This document shows positions 1-11,706 of a stretch of 64,000 bases of DNA, piece after piece. The DNA lies in contig NZ_JALAZE010000003.1 of assembly GCF_022809095.1 (NCBI RefSeq), forward strand, positions 124,001 through 188,000. Reading direction: 5' to 3'. The notes below the pieces were generated by a model that saw nothing but the letters and a program-made list of their open reading frames with translations, did no database searches and had not been told where the DNA came from. The first letter of the stretch is position 1. Each line of letters opens with the position of its first letter. A program made the position numbers and the translations under genes. Source of the DNA: Bacillus kexueae. Its GTDB lineage: Bacteria; Bacillota; Bacilli; Bacillales; Aeribacillaceae.

Positions 1-126
1 CGAACACGTTTCCAAATGTTAATTGAAGCCCAACTTGACTTACTAAAAAATGATGACTGGGACCACTTAATGGAATACAAAGTAGAACCAATTGTCGATG
101 AAGAGTTTGAAGAGTCTAATTCATAA
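1..126 (+). CDS. divIVA: DivIVA cell-division protein, C-terminal end (partial)
   Basis: The first 41 codons in frame 1 read RTRFQMLIEAQLDLLK... and end in an acidic tail EEFEESNS before TAA. This matches the C-terminus of DivIVA, the coiled-coil protein that marks curved membrane at poles and septa and positions division and sporulation proteins. The segment is a mixed-charge helix followed by an acidic tail, as in the family. Its place immediately upstream of ileS is the B. subtilis order. The 5' part lies outside the window, so nothing can be said about its start. The call rests on the short tail plus synteny. Confidence 0.85.
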   Translation, partial: RTRFQMLIEAQLDLLKNDDWDHLMEYKVEPIVDEEFEESNS

Positions 127-146
127 CCAGGAATGCTTGAGAAAAC

Positions 147-176
147 TTGACATCTTATATTTTCTTCGCATAAAAT
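147..176 (+). promoter_or_regulatory. SigA promoter of the ileS T-box transcript
   Basis: TTGACA at 147-152 and TAAAAT at 171-176 are separated by 18 bases. It lies just after the divIVA stop and just before the T-box leader, so it would start the leader near 183. This is a consensus match only. Confidence 0.7.
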
Positions 177-182
177 AAGAAA

Positions 183-460
183 ACAGTAAAACCAAATGAA
201 TCATCTTGTAAACACGATGAGAGGGACAGTAATTCCTTAGATACCCTTTTCTAAGCGAGCTTAGGACGGTGAAAGCTAAGCAAAAGGTTAAGGAATGAAG
301 ATCACCCTTGAGTTCTTGGCTGAATAAAGTAAGCTAAGACGGGAAGTAAATCCCGTTATCAGAATGAAGTGGATAAACTACTTTCATGTCGGTTTATCTA
401 TAAGGGTGGTACCGCGAGCAAACCTTCTCGTCCCTTTTTGGGATGAGAAGGTTTTTTTAT
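183..460 (+). promoter_or_regulatory. T-box leader riboswitch for ileS (isoleucine)
   Basis: The T-box core AAGGGTGGTACCGCG is at 402-416. It is followed by a terminator hairpin (about 421-453, AACCTTCTC pairing with GAGAAGGTT) and a run of T. Stem I can be drawn with ATTCCTTA near 230 pairing with TAAGGAAT near 291-298. The internal loop then places GAAGATCAC at about 297-305, giving the specifier codon ATC (Ile) at 301-303. In this class, uncharged tRNA-Ile pairs with the specifier and with the bulge in the T-box core and stabilises the antiterminator. The specifier agrees with the gene downstream. Confidence 0.95.
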
Positions 461-571
461 TTCAGAATTTAATCGAATTCTGAACGAATAAAATCTACCT
501 GCGTTTTCTAATTTAGTGAAAATGGTTGGTGGAATTAACGATTGATTGAAAACAATTGTGGAGGAATGGAA

Positions 572-3340
572 ATGGATTACAAAGATACGTTGTTAATGCC
601 TAAAACAGAGTTTCCGATGCGTGGAAACTTACCGAAACGCGAACCTGATATGCAGGCGAAGTGGGAAGAAATGAACATTTATGAGAAAGTTCAAAAACGA
701 ACTGAAGGTCGACCGCTATTTATTTTGCATGACGGACCTCCTTATGCGAATGGTGACATTCATATGGGGCATGCATTAAACAAAATTTTAAAAGACTTCA
801 TCGTGCGATATAAATCGATGAGCGGGTATCATGCGCCATATGTTCCTGGTTGGGATACACACGGTTTACCAATTGAAACGGCGTTAACAAAAAATAAAAA
901 AGTCAACCGTAAAGAAATGAGCGTAGCAGAGTTCCGAAAGCTATGTGAGCAATATGCGTGGGAGCAAGTGGATCGTCAGCGCGAACAATTTAAGCGTTTA
1001 GGTGTTCGTGGAGACTGGGATAATCCTTACGTCACATTAACTCCGGAATACGAAGCTCAGCAAATTAAAGTTTTCGGTGAAATGGCGAAAAAAGGATATA
1101 TTTATAAAGGGTTAAAGCCTGTATACTGGTCTCCTTCCAGTGAATCTGCCTTAGCGGAAGCAGAAATTGAATATTATGATAAACGCTCTCCATCCATTTA
1201 TGTTGCATTTGCTGTTAAAGATGGAAAAGGCGTTTTAGAACAAGATGAAAAGATTGTCATCTGGACGACAACTCCTTGGACCATTCCAGCAAACTTAGGT
1301 ATTGCAGTTCATCCTGACTTAGATTACGTTGTTGTAAAAGTAGGGGATGAGAAGCTTTTAGTTGCTCATGATTTAGTTGAAACTGTTGCAAAAGAAATTG
1401 GTTGGGAAGAATTTGAGACCCTTCGAACAGTTAAAGGTCAACAACTAGAGCATATCGTTGCGAAACATCCATTATATGAGCGTGATTCAATCGTGATGCT
1501 TGGGGACCACGTTACGACAGACGCTGGTACAGGATGTGTACACACAGCTCCAGGTCACGGGGAAGATGACTTTATTATCGGACAAAAATATGGTTTAGAT
1601 GTGCTTTGTCCAGTTGATGAAAAAGGATACATGACGAGTGAAGCACCTGGGTTTGAAGGATTGTTTTACGATGAAGCAAACAAGCCGATTACACAAAAAT
1701 TAGAAGAGAACGGTGCTTTATTAAAGCTTTCGTTTATTACACACTCTTATCCACATGACTGGCGTACGAAAAAACCTACGATTTTCCGTGCAACAGCTCA
1801 ATGGTTTGCTTCGATTAAAGATTTCCGAAATGAATTATTAAAGGCTGTTGAAGATACAAAGTGGGTTCCAGCATGGGGAGAAACACGTCTGTACAATATG
1901 GTTCGTGATCGTGGCGATTGGTGTATTTCTCGTCAGCGCGCTTGGGGAGTACCGATTCCGGTCTTTTATGGAGAAAATGGCGATCCGATTATTACGGATG
2001 AAACCATTGACCATGTATCTAACCTTTTCCGTGAGCACGGGTCAAACATTTGGTTTGAAAAAGAAGCGAAGGAATTATTACCTGAAGGATTTACGCATCC
2101 TTCAAGTCCGAATGGAAAGTTTACAAAAGAAACGGATATTATGGACGTTTGGTTTGACTCAGGTTCGTCTCATCAAGCCGTTTTAGTAGAACGTGATGAC
2201 CTTAATCGTCCAGCTGACCTTTATTTAGAAGGATCTGACCAATATCGTGGATGGTTTAATTCTTCATTATCAACAGCTGTGGCGGTAACAGGAAAAGCTC
2301 CTTATAAAGGCGTATTATCCCATGGATTTGCCTTAGATGGAGAAGGCCGTAAAATGAGTAAGTCCCTTGGAAACGTAGTCGTTCCAGCGAAGGTAATGAA
2401 CCAGTTAGGTGCAGATATTTTAAGACTTTGGGTTGCATCTGTAGATTATCAAGCAGACGTCCGAGTATCGGATGCTATTTTAAAACAGGTAGCTGAAGTG
2501 TACCGTAAAATTCGTAATACGTACCGTTTCTTACTTGGGAATTTATTCGATTTTGATCCGAAGAAAGATGCTGTAGCATTTGACCAACTACGTGAAGTTG
2601 ATCAATACATGCTTGTAAAGTTAAATAAACTTATTGAAAAAGTGAAGAAATCATATGATGAATATGAATTTGCAGCAATTTATCACGCTGTACACAACTT
2701 CTGTACGATTGAATTAAGTTCTTTCTATTTAGATTTTGCGAAAGACGTTCTTTACATTGAAGCAGCTGATCATAAAGATCGTCGTGCTATTCAAACAGTG
2801 CTTTACGAGTCTTTACTAGCACTTGTAAAACTAATGACACCGATTTTACCGCATACAACTGAAGAAGTTTGGAGTCATATTTCTTCAGTTGAAGAAGAAA
2901 GTGTTCAATTAGTTGACATGCCAGAAGCTGTGCATTTTGAAAATGCTGAAGTATTAGAGCAAAAATGGGATGCATTCATGTCACTACGAGATGATGTTTT
3001 AAAAGCACTTGAAGTGGCACGAAATGAAAAAGTGATCGGAAAATCGCTGACAGCAAGTGTGACGTTATATGCGAATGAAAAAGCAAAAGAGCTACTTGAA
3101 TCTGTAGAAGAAGACTTAAAACAGCTGTTTATCGTTTCTGAATTTGCAATGGGTGGCTCCTATACGGAAGCTCCTGAAAATGCCCAAACGTTTGATGCAG
3201 TGAAAATTGTCGTTAAACAAGCAGAAGGTAAAACATGTGAACGCTGTTGGGTTGTAACTCCTGAAGTTGGAGAAGATCAAGACCACGATACATTGTGTCC
3301 ACGATGTGCGAAAATTGTTCGTGAACAATATGTTTCTTAA
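572..3340 (+). CDS. ileS: Isoleucyl-tRNA synthetase
   Basis: Charges tRNA-Ile with isoleucine in the cytoplasm and edits mischarged valine. It has 922 residues, the usual bacillary length (about 921). The class I signature HMGH is at residues 64-67 and KMSKS at 594-598. The connective-peptide editing domain lies between them, and a C-terminal zinc site is formed by CERC (from 889) and CPRC (909-912). The start is the ATG at 572, seven bases after GGAGG at 560-564; it gives [18 protein letters not shown], the conserved family N-terminus. Upstream in-frame TTG and ATG codons are badly placed for this ribosome site. Expression is governed by the T-box leader and ends at the hairpin near 3370. 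It is monocistronic by layout. Confidence 0.98.
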   Translation: MDYKDTLLMPKTEFPMRGNLPKREPDMQAKWEEMNIYEKVQKRTEGRPLFILHDGPPYANGDIHMGHALNKILKDFIVRYKSMSGYHAPYVPGWDTHGLPIETALTKNKKVNRKEMSVAEFRKLCEQYAWEQVDRQREQFKRLGVRGDWDNPYVTLTPEYEAQQIKVFGEMAKKGYIYKGLKPVYWSPSSESALAEAEIEYYDKRSPSIYVAFAVKDGKGVLEQDEKIVIWTTTPWTIPANLGIAVHPDLDYVVVKVGDEKLLVAHDLVETVAKEIGWEEFETLRTVKGQQLEHIVAKHPLYERDSIVMLGDHVTTDAGTGCVHTAPGHGEDDFIIGQKYGLDVLCPVDEKGYMTSEAPGFEGLFYDEANKPITQKLEENGALLKLSFITHSYPHDWRTKKPTIFRATAQWFASIKDFRNELLKAVEDTKWVPAWGETRLYNMVRDRGDWCISRQRAWGVPIPVFYGENGDPIITDETIDHVSNLFREHGSNIWFEKEAKELLPEGFTHPSSPNGKFTKETDIMDVWFDSGSSHQAVLVERDDLNRPADLYLEGSDQYRGWFNSSLSTAVAVTGKAPYKGVLSHGFALDGEGRKMSKSLGNVVVPAKVMNQLGADILRLWVASVDYQADVRVSDAILKQVAEVYRKIRNTYRFLLGNLFDFDPKKDAVAFDQLREVDQYMLVKLNKLIEKVKKSYDEYEFAAIYHAVHNFCTIELSSFYLDFAKDVLYIEAADHKDRRAIQTVLYESLLALVKLMTPILPHTTEEVWSHISSVEEESVQLVDMPEAVHFENAEVLEQKWDAFMSLRDDVLKALEVARNEKVIGKSLTASVTLYANEKAKELLESVEEDLKQLFIVSEFAMGGSYTEAPENAQTFDAVKIVVKQAEGKTCERCWVVTPEVGEDQDHDTLCPRCAKIVREQYVS

Positions 3341-3369
3341 TCACTTTCTAATAAGATAAATTGAGACAA

Positions 3370-3415
3370 AAAGGTGGTTAAAATCAGCTGGACTGGTTTT
3401 AACCGCCTTTTTTCA
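3370..3415 (+). terminator. Rho-independent terminator of ileS
   Basis: AAGGTGGTTAAAA pairs with GTTTTAACCGCCTT, with a loop of about 12 bases, and is followed by TTTTTTC. It sits 30 bases after the ileS stop. The composite repeat begins three bases after it. Confidence 0.9.
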
Positions 3416-3417
3416 TT

Positions 3418-3586
3418 TTACAGAAAGTTTAAGTTCAATAAAGTGTTAAAGTATTCTCTTTACAGTTTTTTTTGGTGTCTCGCGCCATCAACTCGGGTCG
3501 CTTCGGCCCTGCTTTGGCGACGGAAGCCTCCTCTCAGGTCCTCCAGCGCCCTTCGCCTAAGGACTTGCGCTTTGTGCTTTTCTTAA
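3418..3586 (+). repeat. Interspersed repeat module A, copy 1
   Basis: It begins with TTACAGAAAGTTTAAGTTC, continues with AATAAAGTGTTAAAGTATTC and TCTTTACAG plus a T run, then GGTGTC. A GC-rich segment follows, with CGCCATCA, GTCGCTTCGGCCCTGC, GGCGACGGAAGCCTCCTC, CAGCGCCCTTCGCCTAAGG and GCGCTTTGTGCTTTTC. Near-identical sequence occurs at 53578-53753, and an internally shortened one at 49344-49466. The GC-rich part contains local inverted repeats (for example GTCGC with GCGAC) and can fold. No coding frame is conserved between copies. I recognise the style of GC-rich intergenic repeats common in Bacillaceae but cannot name the family. Confidence 0.85.
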
Positions 3587-3646
3587 TGCAGGATGTTTTC
3601 GGATACATTGATGCTTTTTAGTCATGAAATGATGAAATACTTGAAG

Positions 3647-3771
3647 CGAAAGACGCGACTTCAAAAAAAAGCACGAGCAGAAGACCCCGAGGGAGAGCTT
3701 GCAAGTTGAGAAAGGGCACTCTGCTTTAAGCGGACACGTCCTGTGCAAGTTCAGAAAGCGTCCAACTTTCG
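3647..3771 (+). repeat. Interspersed repeat tail module B, copy 1
   Basis: A 125-base segment bounded by CGAAAG at 3647-3652 and its exact inverse CTTTCG at 3766-3771. Inside are GCACGAGCAGAAGACCCC, AAGCGGACACGTCCTGTG and AGAAAGCGTCC. The element at 53799-53949 has the same bounds and the same internal landmarks and also follows module A by about 50 bases, so the two modules appear to travel together. The rest of the 3341-4037 gap (3772-3987) is AT-rich, with no gene that I can support. Confidence 0.7.
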
Positions 3772-3987
3772 TAATTAACTGTATGACTAAAATCAACCTT
3801 TATTCTAAGTAATTCAAGTGAAAGCGATGAGACACCATATATGGAAACATTTAAATATGTGAACTTCGGCTAAATATGTTCTCTTCTGAGTGACGGTGTT
3901 TACAGTATATGACCTACAGGTTTTCGGTTTATGAACAACTTGCAGAAAAGAAGGAAAAACTTGATAGGCGTTAAGGAAGAAAATCCG

Positions 3988-4016
3988 TTTACACTATACT
4001 TACACCCAATTATAGA
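3988..4016 (+). promoter_or_regulatory. SigA promoter upstream of the DksA-like gene
   Basis: TTTACA at 3988-3993 and TATAGA at 4011-4016 with an exact 17-base spacer. The start would fall a few bases before the AAAGGAG ribosome site, giving a very short leader. No terminator is visible before lspA, so this promoter may serve ylyA, the small ORF, lspA and rluD. Confidence 0.65.
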
Positions 4017-4037
4017 ACCACAAAGGAGTTGTCTTTC

Positions 4038-4325
4038 GTGGCTCATTTAAACGACATTGAAAAAGAATTGCAATTAATGAAAGAAGAACTTCAATCTTGT
4101 TTAATGGATCATCACCAATTACAAGAAGAGATAAGGTTAATAATGAAAGAAGAATTATTGGATGTTGAACGTGCGTTATGGAAGCTTTCGACCGGACAAT
4201 ATGGAATTTGTGAGCAAACGTCTCAACTCATCCCGATACCATTACTTCACTTATACCCGACTGCTAGAACGGTTGATGATTTATCGCTTCAACGGTATTT
4301 TGTAAAGGGTGAGGTCCTTTCATAA
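4038..4325 (+). CDS. ylyA: DksA/TraR-like small protein (YlyA type)
   Basis: A 95-residue protein starting at GTG 4038, nine bases after AAAGGAG (4022-4028); the TTG at 4029 abuts that site and is unlikely. Residues 1-45 are a charged coiled-coil hairpin, followed by GQYGICEQTSQLIPIPLL, which corresponds to the GxYGxCexxGxxIpxxRL segment of the DksA/TraR family. The partner cysteines are missing: one Cys remains of the usual four, so no C4 zinc finger can form. The position between ileS and lspA is that of B. subtilis ylyA, which is described as an RNA-polymerase-associated DksA-like protein. Function here is inferred from family and synteny only. Confidence 0.75.
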   Translation: MAHLNDIEKELQLMKEELQSCLMDHHQLQEEIRLIMKEELLDVERALWKLSTGQYGICEQTSQLIPIPLLHLYPTARTVDDLSLQRYFVKGEVLS

Positions 4326-4439
4326 GATGGAATTTAAAAACAGATAGTGAATTAAGGAAGTGAAACGGCCAGCTCTACAAGTTCAACAGTAGTAATAAAG
4401 TTTGTGTCATTGAAAAAATGTCATTGGAAAGGAGTGAAA

Positions 4440-4529
4440 ATGCTCCCTTTCCGTAATTTTTTACTTATTCTTTACAGTGTAATTGGAATTGTGCTACTAT
4501 TCAAAGGTAAACTTGGAATGGTAGGGTGA
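4440..4529 (+). CDS. Small hydrophobic ORF coupled to lspA
   Basis: An ATG at 4440 lies a few bases after AAAGGAG (4428-4434) and opens a 29-codon frame, [16 protein letters not shown]... ending KLGMVG. Its middle is a single hydrophobic helix ([15 protein letters not shown]) with basic ends, like a one-pass membrane microprotein. Its TGA (4527-4529) overlaps the GTG start of lspA (4526-4528) in a GTGA junction. lspA itself has only a weak ribosome site, so its translation could depend on reading of this ORF. I do not recognise the peptide. Alternatives are a leader peptide with no function in trans, or a chance frame. Confidence 0.55.
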   Translation: MLPFRNFLLILYSVIGIVLLFKGKLGMVG

Positions 4530-4996
4530 AAAATGTGGTCTATTATTTATTAGCATTTGTTGTTATTCTTTTAGATCAATGGACGAAGTGGTTAGTGGTT
4601 AAATACATGGAACTCGGAGAAAGTATTCCAATTGTGGAAGGTTTTTTCTATTTAACCTCTCATCGTAATCGAGGTGCTGCATGGGGAATATTACAAGGAC
4701 AAATGTGGTTCTTTTACATCATAACGAGTGTTGTCATCGTTGGGATTATCTATTACATACAAAAATACGGAAAAAAAGAACGATTAATGGGTATTGCCCT
4801 CGGTTTTATGCTCGGTGGTGCGATCGGAAACTTTATCGACCGGTTATTCCGTAAGGAAGTTGTCGATTTTATCAATACTTTTATTTTTACATATGATTTT
4901 CCAATCTTTAATATTGCAGATAGTGCATTAACGATAGGTGTTATTTTATTATTTATTTACATGCTGTTTTTTGAAGGGAAACAGAAAAAGGAGTAG
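4526..4996 (+). CDS. lspA: Lipoprotein signal peptidase (signal peptidase II)
   Basis: Cleaves signal peptides from diacylglyceryl-modified prolipoproteins at the membrane. It has 156 residues with four hydrophobic segments (about 5-24, 60-78, 87-105 and 131-149). The family motifs are present: RNRGAAWG (47-54), GNFIDR (101-106), VVDF with catalytic Asp114, and FNIADS with catalytic Asp132. The GTG start at 4526 overlaps the stop of the preceding small ORF. The site before it (GGTAGG) is poor, which suggests translational coupling. The rluD-family gene follows four bases after the stop, using a ribosome site that overlaps the end of lspA. Confidence 0.96.
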   Translation: MKNVVYYLLAFVVILLDQWTKWLVVKYMELGESIPIVEGFFYLTSHRNRGAAWGILQGQMWFFYIITSVVIVGIIYYIQKYGKKERLMGIALGFMLGGAIGNFIDRLFRKEVVDFINTFIFTYDFPIFNIADSALTIGVILLFIYMLFFEGKQKKE

Positions 4997-5000
4997 CATA

Positions 5001-5915
5001 ATGGAACAAGTTACAATCATTGTACAACAGCAAGATGCAAACAACCGAATAGATAAAATGTTATCTTCATATGAAGAAGATTGGTCACGAACTCAAGTGC
5101 AACAATGGATTAAAGAAGGACTTGTACTTGTAAATGGGAAACAAGTCAAAGGAAATTATAAATGTCAAGAAAATGATGAAATTGTTGTTACGATAAAAGA
5201 AGCAGAGCCATTAGATATTTTACCTGAAGAGATAGATTTAAACATTTATTACGAAGATGAGGATGTTTTAGTAGTAAACAAGCCTCGTGGAATGGTTGTC
5301 CATCCAGCACCGGGCCATGCATCAGGGACGTTAGTGAATGGGTTAATGGCACATTGTACCGATTTATCAGGTATTAACGGTGTCATGAGACCAGGGATTG
5401 TTCATCGAATTGATAAAGATACATCCGGCTTATTGATGGTGGCTAAAAATGACAAGGCTCATGAATCGCTTGTAAATCAGTTAGTAGAAAAATCCGTAAC
5501 GAGAAAATACTATGCGATTGTTCACGGTGTGATTCCACACGATATCGGTACGATTGATGCTCCAATTGGACGTGACCCGAAAGACCGTCAATCAATGACT
5601 GTTACAGAATCAAACAGTAAAGAAGCGGTAACCCATTTCCGCGTCCTTGAGCGTTTTAAAGATTACTCGTTTATTGAGTGTCAGTTAGAAACAGGCCGTA
5701 CACATCAAATTCGTGTCCATATGAAATATATTGGGTTTCCTCTGGCAGGCGACCCTAAGTATGGACCGAAGAAGACCCTTCCGATTGACGGGCAAGCCCT
5801 TCATGCTGGAGTCCTTGGGTTTGTTCATCCACGAACGGGAGAATATATGGAATTTGAATCGCCAATTCCAGAAGAGATGGAAAAAATGCTTCAAATTTTA
5901 AAGAAAAGTCATTGA
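5001..5915 (+). CDS. RluD-family 23S rRNA pseudouridine synthase (YlyB type)
   Basis: Isomerises uridine to pseudouridine in large-subunit rRNA. The 304-residue protein has an N-terminal S4 RNA-binding domain (about 14-75). The catalytic domain carries HRIDKDTSG at 135-143 with nucleophile Asp138, and GRTHQIRVH further on. The ATG at 5001 is six bases after AAAGGAG, which lies in the end of lspA. This gene is the B. subtilis ylyB position. Whether its targets equal those of E. coli RluD cannot be told from sequence. The -35 box of the pyr promoter overlaps its stop codon. Confidence 0.93.
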   Translation: MEQVTIIVQQQDANNRIDKMLSSYEEDWSRTQVQQWIKEGLVLVNGKQVKGNYKCQENDEIVVTIKEAEPLDILPEEIDLNIYYEDEDVLVVNKPRGMVVHPAPGHASGTLVNGLMAHCTDLSGINGVMRPGIVHRIDKDTSGLLMVAKNDKAHESLVNQLVEKSVTRKYYAIVHGVIPHDIGTIDAPIGRDPKDRQSMTVTESNSKEAVTHFRVLERFKDYSFIECQLETGRTHQIRVHMKYIGFPLAGDPKYGPKKTLPIDGQALHAGVLGFVHPRTGEYMEFESPIPEEMEKMLQILKKSH

Positions 5916-5940
5916 CAGACGAAAAAGAGTATGAAATAAT
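5912..5940 (+). promoter_or_regulatory. SigA promoter of the pyr operon
   Basis: TTGACA at 5912-5917 overlaps the stop of the preceding gene, and AATAAT at 5935-5940 follows with a 17-base spacer. The start would be near 5947, just upstream of the first PyrR-binding hairpin. I found no other promoter before the operon terminator at 17928. Confidence 0.7.
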
Positions 5941-5952
5941 ACGATTAAATTA

Positions 5953-6632
<680 letters not shown>

Positions 6633-6636
6633 GAAA

Positions 6637-6768
6637 TGCCCTTTTAAAGGCAGTCCCGTGAGGCTGCAAAGGGGAGAAGGAAGTACTAGGATGGAATAAA
6701 TATGTGTATCCATCTGTTTCACTGTACATCTATACCCTCTTTGCACCTGCAAAGAGGGTTTTTCTTTT
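6637..6768 (+). promoter_or_regulatory. PyrR attenuator 2 (between pyrR and pyrP)
   Basis: A second copy of the binding loop, GGCAGTCCCGTGAGGCTGC, lies at about 6649-6667 with arms CCCTTT and AAAGGGG. The terminator is ACCCTCTTTGC (6734-6744) pairing with GCAAAGAGGGT, followed by TTTTTC. The core of the loop is identical to that of attenuator 1. Confidence 0.93.
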
Positions 6769-6803
6769 ATAAAGAATTCACATACATGAAGGGAGAATCA
6801 TCC

Positions 6804-8108
6804 ATGAAGCAAAACGTAATTTTAGATATCCATGATAAGCCGAAAGCATCAACTTGGTTTGCACTTAGTTTCCAACATTTATTCGCCATGTTTGGAGCGA
6901 CAATACTAGTTCCATTTTTAGTAGGCATTGATCCAGCCGTAGCGCTCATATCAAGTGGTGTTGGGACGTTAGCATTTTTACTCATTACGAAAGGGCAAGT
7001 ACCGGCCTACTTAGGATCTTCCTTCGCATTTATCGCACCTTTAATCGCCGCAAAAGAAGCAGCAGGTCCTGGAGGAGCGATGATTGGCTGCTTACTTGCT
7101 GGTTTGGTATACGGAGTTGTCGCGTTAATTATTAAGTCTGTAGGACACGGTTGGGTGATGAAGTATTTGCCGACAGTAGTTGTCGGGCCGATTGTCATCG
7201 TAATTGGTTTAAGCTTAGCAAATGTAGCTGTTTCAATGGCGATGAATAATCCAGAAGGTGAATACAGCACATTACATTTTTCAGTCGCTCTTGTCACGTT
7301 ATTCATTACGATCTTAAGCTCGGTCTTTTTTAAAGGATTTCTCAACTTGATTCCTGTATTAATTGGAATTGCTGGTGGATATGTATACTCGATTGCTATA
7401 GGCATTGTTGATTTAGCAAAAGTGGCTGAGGCAAAATGGATTCAAATGCCAGAATTCATTATTCCATTTAAAGATTATGCACCATCATTCTCAATCGAGA
7501 TTGCGTTACTAATGATTCCTGTTGCAATTGTGACACTTTCGGAACATATCGGACATCAAATGTTGTTAAGTGAAGTCATTAAACGTGACTTAATTGAAAA
7601 GCCAGGTTTATCACGATCAATTCTAGGAGACGGTGTGGCGACTATGATTGCTGCGTTATTAGGTGGACCGCCTAACACAACGTATGGTGAAAATATCGGA
7701 GTTTTGGCCATTACCCGCGTGTTCAGTATCTATGTCATTGCAGGTGCAGCAGTATTTGCCATCGGATTTGGGTTCATTGGAAAAATATCTGCACTGATAT
7801 CATCAATCCCAACTCCAGTGATGGGGGGAGTTTCAATCCTACTTTTCGGGATTATCGCATCCTCAGGTTTACGTATGATGATTGATGATAAAGTGGATTT
7901 AAGTCAAAAGAGAAACTTAATCATTACATCTGTCATCTTAGTAATCGGAGTTGGAGGCGCCATTATTCATATCGGTGAAAGATTTGAATTACATGGTATG
8001 GCATTGGCAGCAATCGTTGGAGTAGTATTGAATATAGTTTTAAAAGAAGAAAAACATGAAAGTGAATCGAAAGATGTAGAAGTAAATAAAGATACAATCG
8101 CATCGTAA
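6804..8108 (+). CDS. pyrP: Uracil permease
   Basis: Imports uracil across the membrane, feeding the salvage reaction of PyrR and Upp. The protein is 434 residues of the NCS2 (nucleobase:cation symporter 2) family with about 12-14 hydrophobic segments. It starts MKQNVILDIHDKP and then has the conserved WFALSFQHLFAMFGATILVP region. The central SEHIGHQ and the later PNTTYGENIGV motif are substrate-site signatures of this family. The ATG at 6804 is eight bases after GGGAG (6791-6795); the in-frame ATG at 6786 has no site. The C-terminal tail is charged and cytoplasmic. Flanked on both sides by PyrR attenuators. Confidence 0.97.
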   Translation: MKQNVILDIHDKPKASTWFALSFQHLFAMFGATILVPFLVGIDPAVALISSGVGTLAFLLITKGQVPAYLGSSFAFIAPLIAAKEAAGPGGAMIGCLLAGLVYGVVALIIKSVGHGWVMKYLPTVVVGPIVIVIGLSLANVAVSMAMNNPEGEYSTLHFSVALVTLFITILSSVFFKGFLNLIPVLIGIAGGYVYSIAIGIVDLAKVAEAKWIQMPEFIIPFKDYAPSFSIEIALLMIPVAIVTLSEHIGHQMLLSEVIKRDLIEKPGLSRSILGDGVATMIAALLGGPPNTTYGENIGVLAITRVFSIYVIAGAAVFAIGFGFIGKISALISSIPTPVMGGVSILLFGIIASSGLRMMIDDKVDLSQKRNLIITSVILVIGVGGAIIHIGERFELHGMALAAIVGVVLNIVLKEEKHESESKDVEVNKDTIAS

Positions 8109-8216
8109 GGCACCTTTTAATCGGAGTCCCGTGAGGCTTCAAAGGGTGTATCCTTGATATGCACAATTATCGAGTGATTACACCCTAACCATGTCTTTTT
8201 ATGGTTAGGGTTTTTT
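8109..8216 (+). promoter_or_regulatory. PyrR attenuator 3 (between pyrP and pyrB)
   Basis: The binding loop GGAGTCCCGTGAGGCTTC at about 8123-8140 is flanked by CACCTTTT and AAAGGGTG. GGGTGTA (8144-8150) can pair with TACACCC (8179-8185) as antiterminator. The competing terminator is CCCTAACCAT (8183-8192) with ATGGTTAGGG (8201-8210) and six T. The loop closing bases differ slightly from copies 1 and 2. Confidence 0.92.
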
Positions 8217-8261
8217 CATAAGTCTTTTCTCATTAAACATCGTTGAAAAACTAAACAGAAG

Positions 8262-10601
<2,340 letters not shown>

Positions 10602-10602
10602 G

Positions 10603-11706
10603 ATGAAACGAATGTTAGTGTTAGAAAATGGAGAGTTTTTCGTTGGATGTGGTTTTGGAAGCGAACGAGATATTGTCGGTGAAGTTGTTTTCACAACTGG
10701 TATGACGGGCTATCAAGAGACATTGTCCGATCCGTCGTATTGTGGTCAAATTGTGACGTTTACATATCCGTTAGTTGGAAATTATGGCATCAACCGAGAT
10801 GATTTTGAATCCATTCTTCCTTCTGTTAACGGAGTTGTTGTCCGAGAAGTTTGTGATTGTCCATCAAACTTTCGTAAAGAAATGTCATTCCATGAATTTT
10901 TAAAAATAAAAAACATTCCAGGGATTAGCGGAATTGACACACGTAAATTAACGAAAATCATTCGTCAATACGGTACGTTGAAAGGCCTCATCTGCTCAAC
11001 TAAAGAAGAACCGAGTAAAATGGTAGAACTTCTAAAAACTACTTCGTTGCGAAGAGATCAAGTGGCATTAGTATCTACTAAAACACCTTACCCTTCCCCA
11101 GGACGTGGACATCGAGTCGTTCTCGTAGATTTTGGCATGAAGCACGGAATTTTACGAGAGTTAAACAAACGTGATTGTGACGTCGTTGTCGTCCCCTATC
11201 ATACTACAGCTAAAGAAATCATGCTTTTAAATCCAGATGGCGTCATGCTCTCGAATGGGCCTGGTGACCCGAAAGATGTTCCAGAAGCGATTGAAATGGT
11301 TCAAAGCTTGTTAGGGAAAGTTCCGATATTCGGGATTTGTCTTGGACACCAATTATTTGCGCTAGCTTGTGGGGCTGAAACCGAAAAACTTAAGTTTGGT
11401 CATCGTGGCTCCAACCATCCCGTTAAAGACTTATCGAGTGACAAAGTTTATTTAACTTCACAAAATCATAGTTACACCGTTACACATGATTCAATTGAAC
11501 ATACAGATTTAACCGTTACTCATGTCGCCTTAAATGATGGAACAATTGAAGGATTGAGGCATAACAACTACCCAGCATTTACTGTTCAATACCATCCAGA
11601 AGCTTCACCTGGTCCTGAAGATGCGAATGAATTATTCGATCAGTTTTTAACACTTATGGATGAAACGAAAAAGAAAAGAGGGGATTTCGCATGCCAAAAC
11701 GTGTAG
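10603..11706 (+). CDS. carA: Carbamoyl-phosphate synthase, small (glutaminase) subunit, pyrimidine-specific
   Basis: Hydrolyses glutamine and channels ammonia to the large subunit. It has 367 residues. The N-terminal CPSase small-chain domain occupies about 1-135, and the C-terminal class I glutamine amidotransferase domain has nucleophile Cys246 in GICLGHQ and the His331/Glu333 pair in YHPEA. Placement inside the pyr operon identifies it as the pyrimidine enzyme (pyrAA of B. subtilis), as opposed to an arginine-linked one. The end overlaps carB by 16 bases; the carB ribosome site AGAGGGG lies in its last codons. Confidence 0.97.
   Translation: MKRMLVLENGEFFVGCGFGSERDIVGEVVFTTGMTGYQETLSDPSYCGQIVTFTYPLVGNYGINRDDFESILPSVNGVVVREVCDCPSNFRKEMSFHEFLKIKNIPGISGIDTRKLTKIIRQYGTLKGLICSTKEEPSKMVELLKTTSLRRDQVALVSTKTPYPSPGRGHRVVLVDFGMKHGILRELNKRDCDVVVVPYHTTAKEIMLLNPDGVMLSNGPGDPKDVPEAIEMVQSLLGKVPIFGICLGHQLFALACGAETEKLKFGHRGSNHPVKDLSSDKVYLTSQNHSYTVTHDSIEHTDLTVTHVALNDGTIEGLRHNNYPAFTVQYHPEASPGPEDANELFDQFLTLMDETKKKRGDFACQNV

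Noticed and set aside
3374-3796. Small frames within the 3418-3771 repeat
   Set aside because: The reading frames are not conserved between repeat copies, so the repeat is treated as non-coding.
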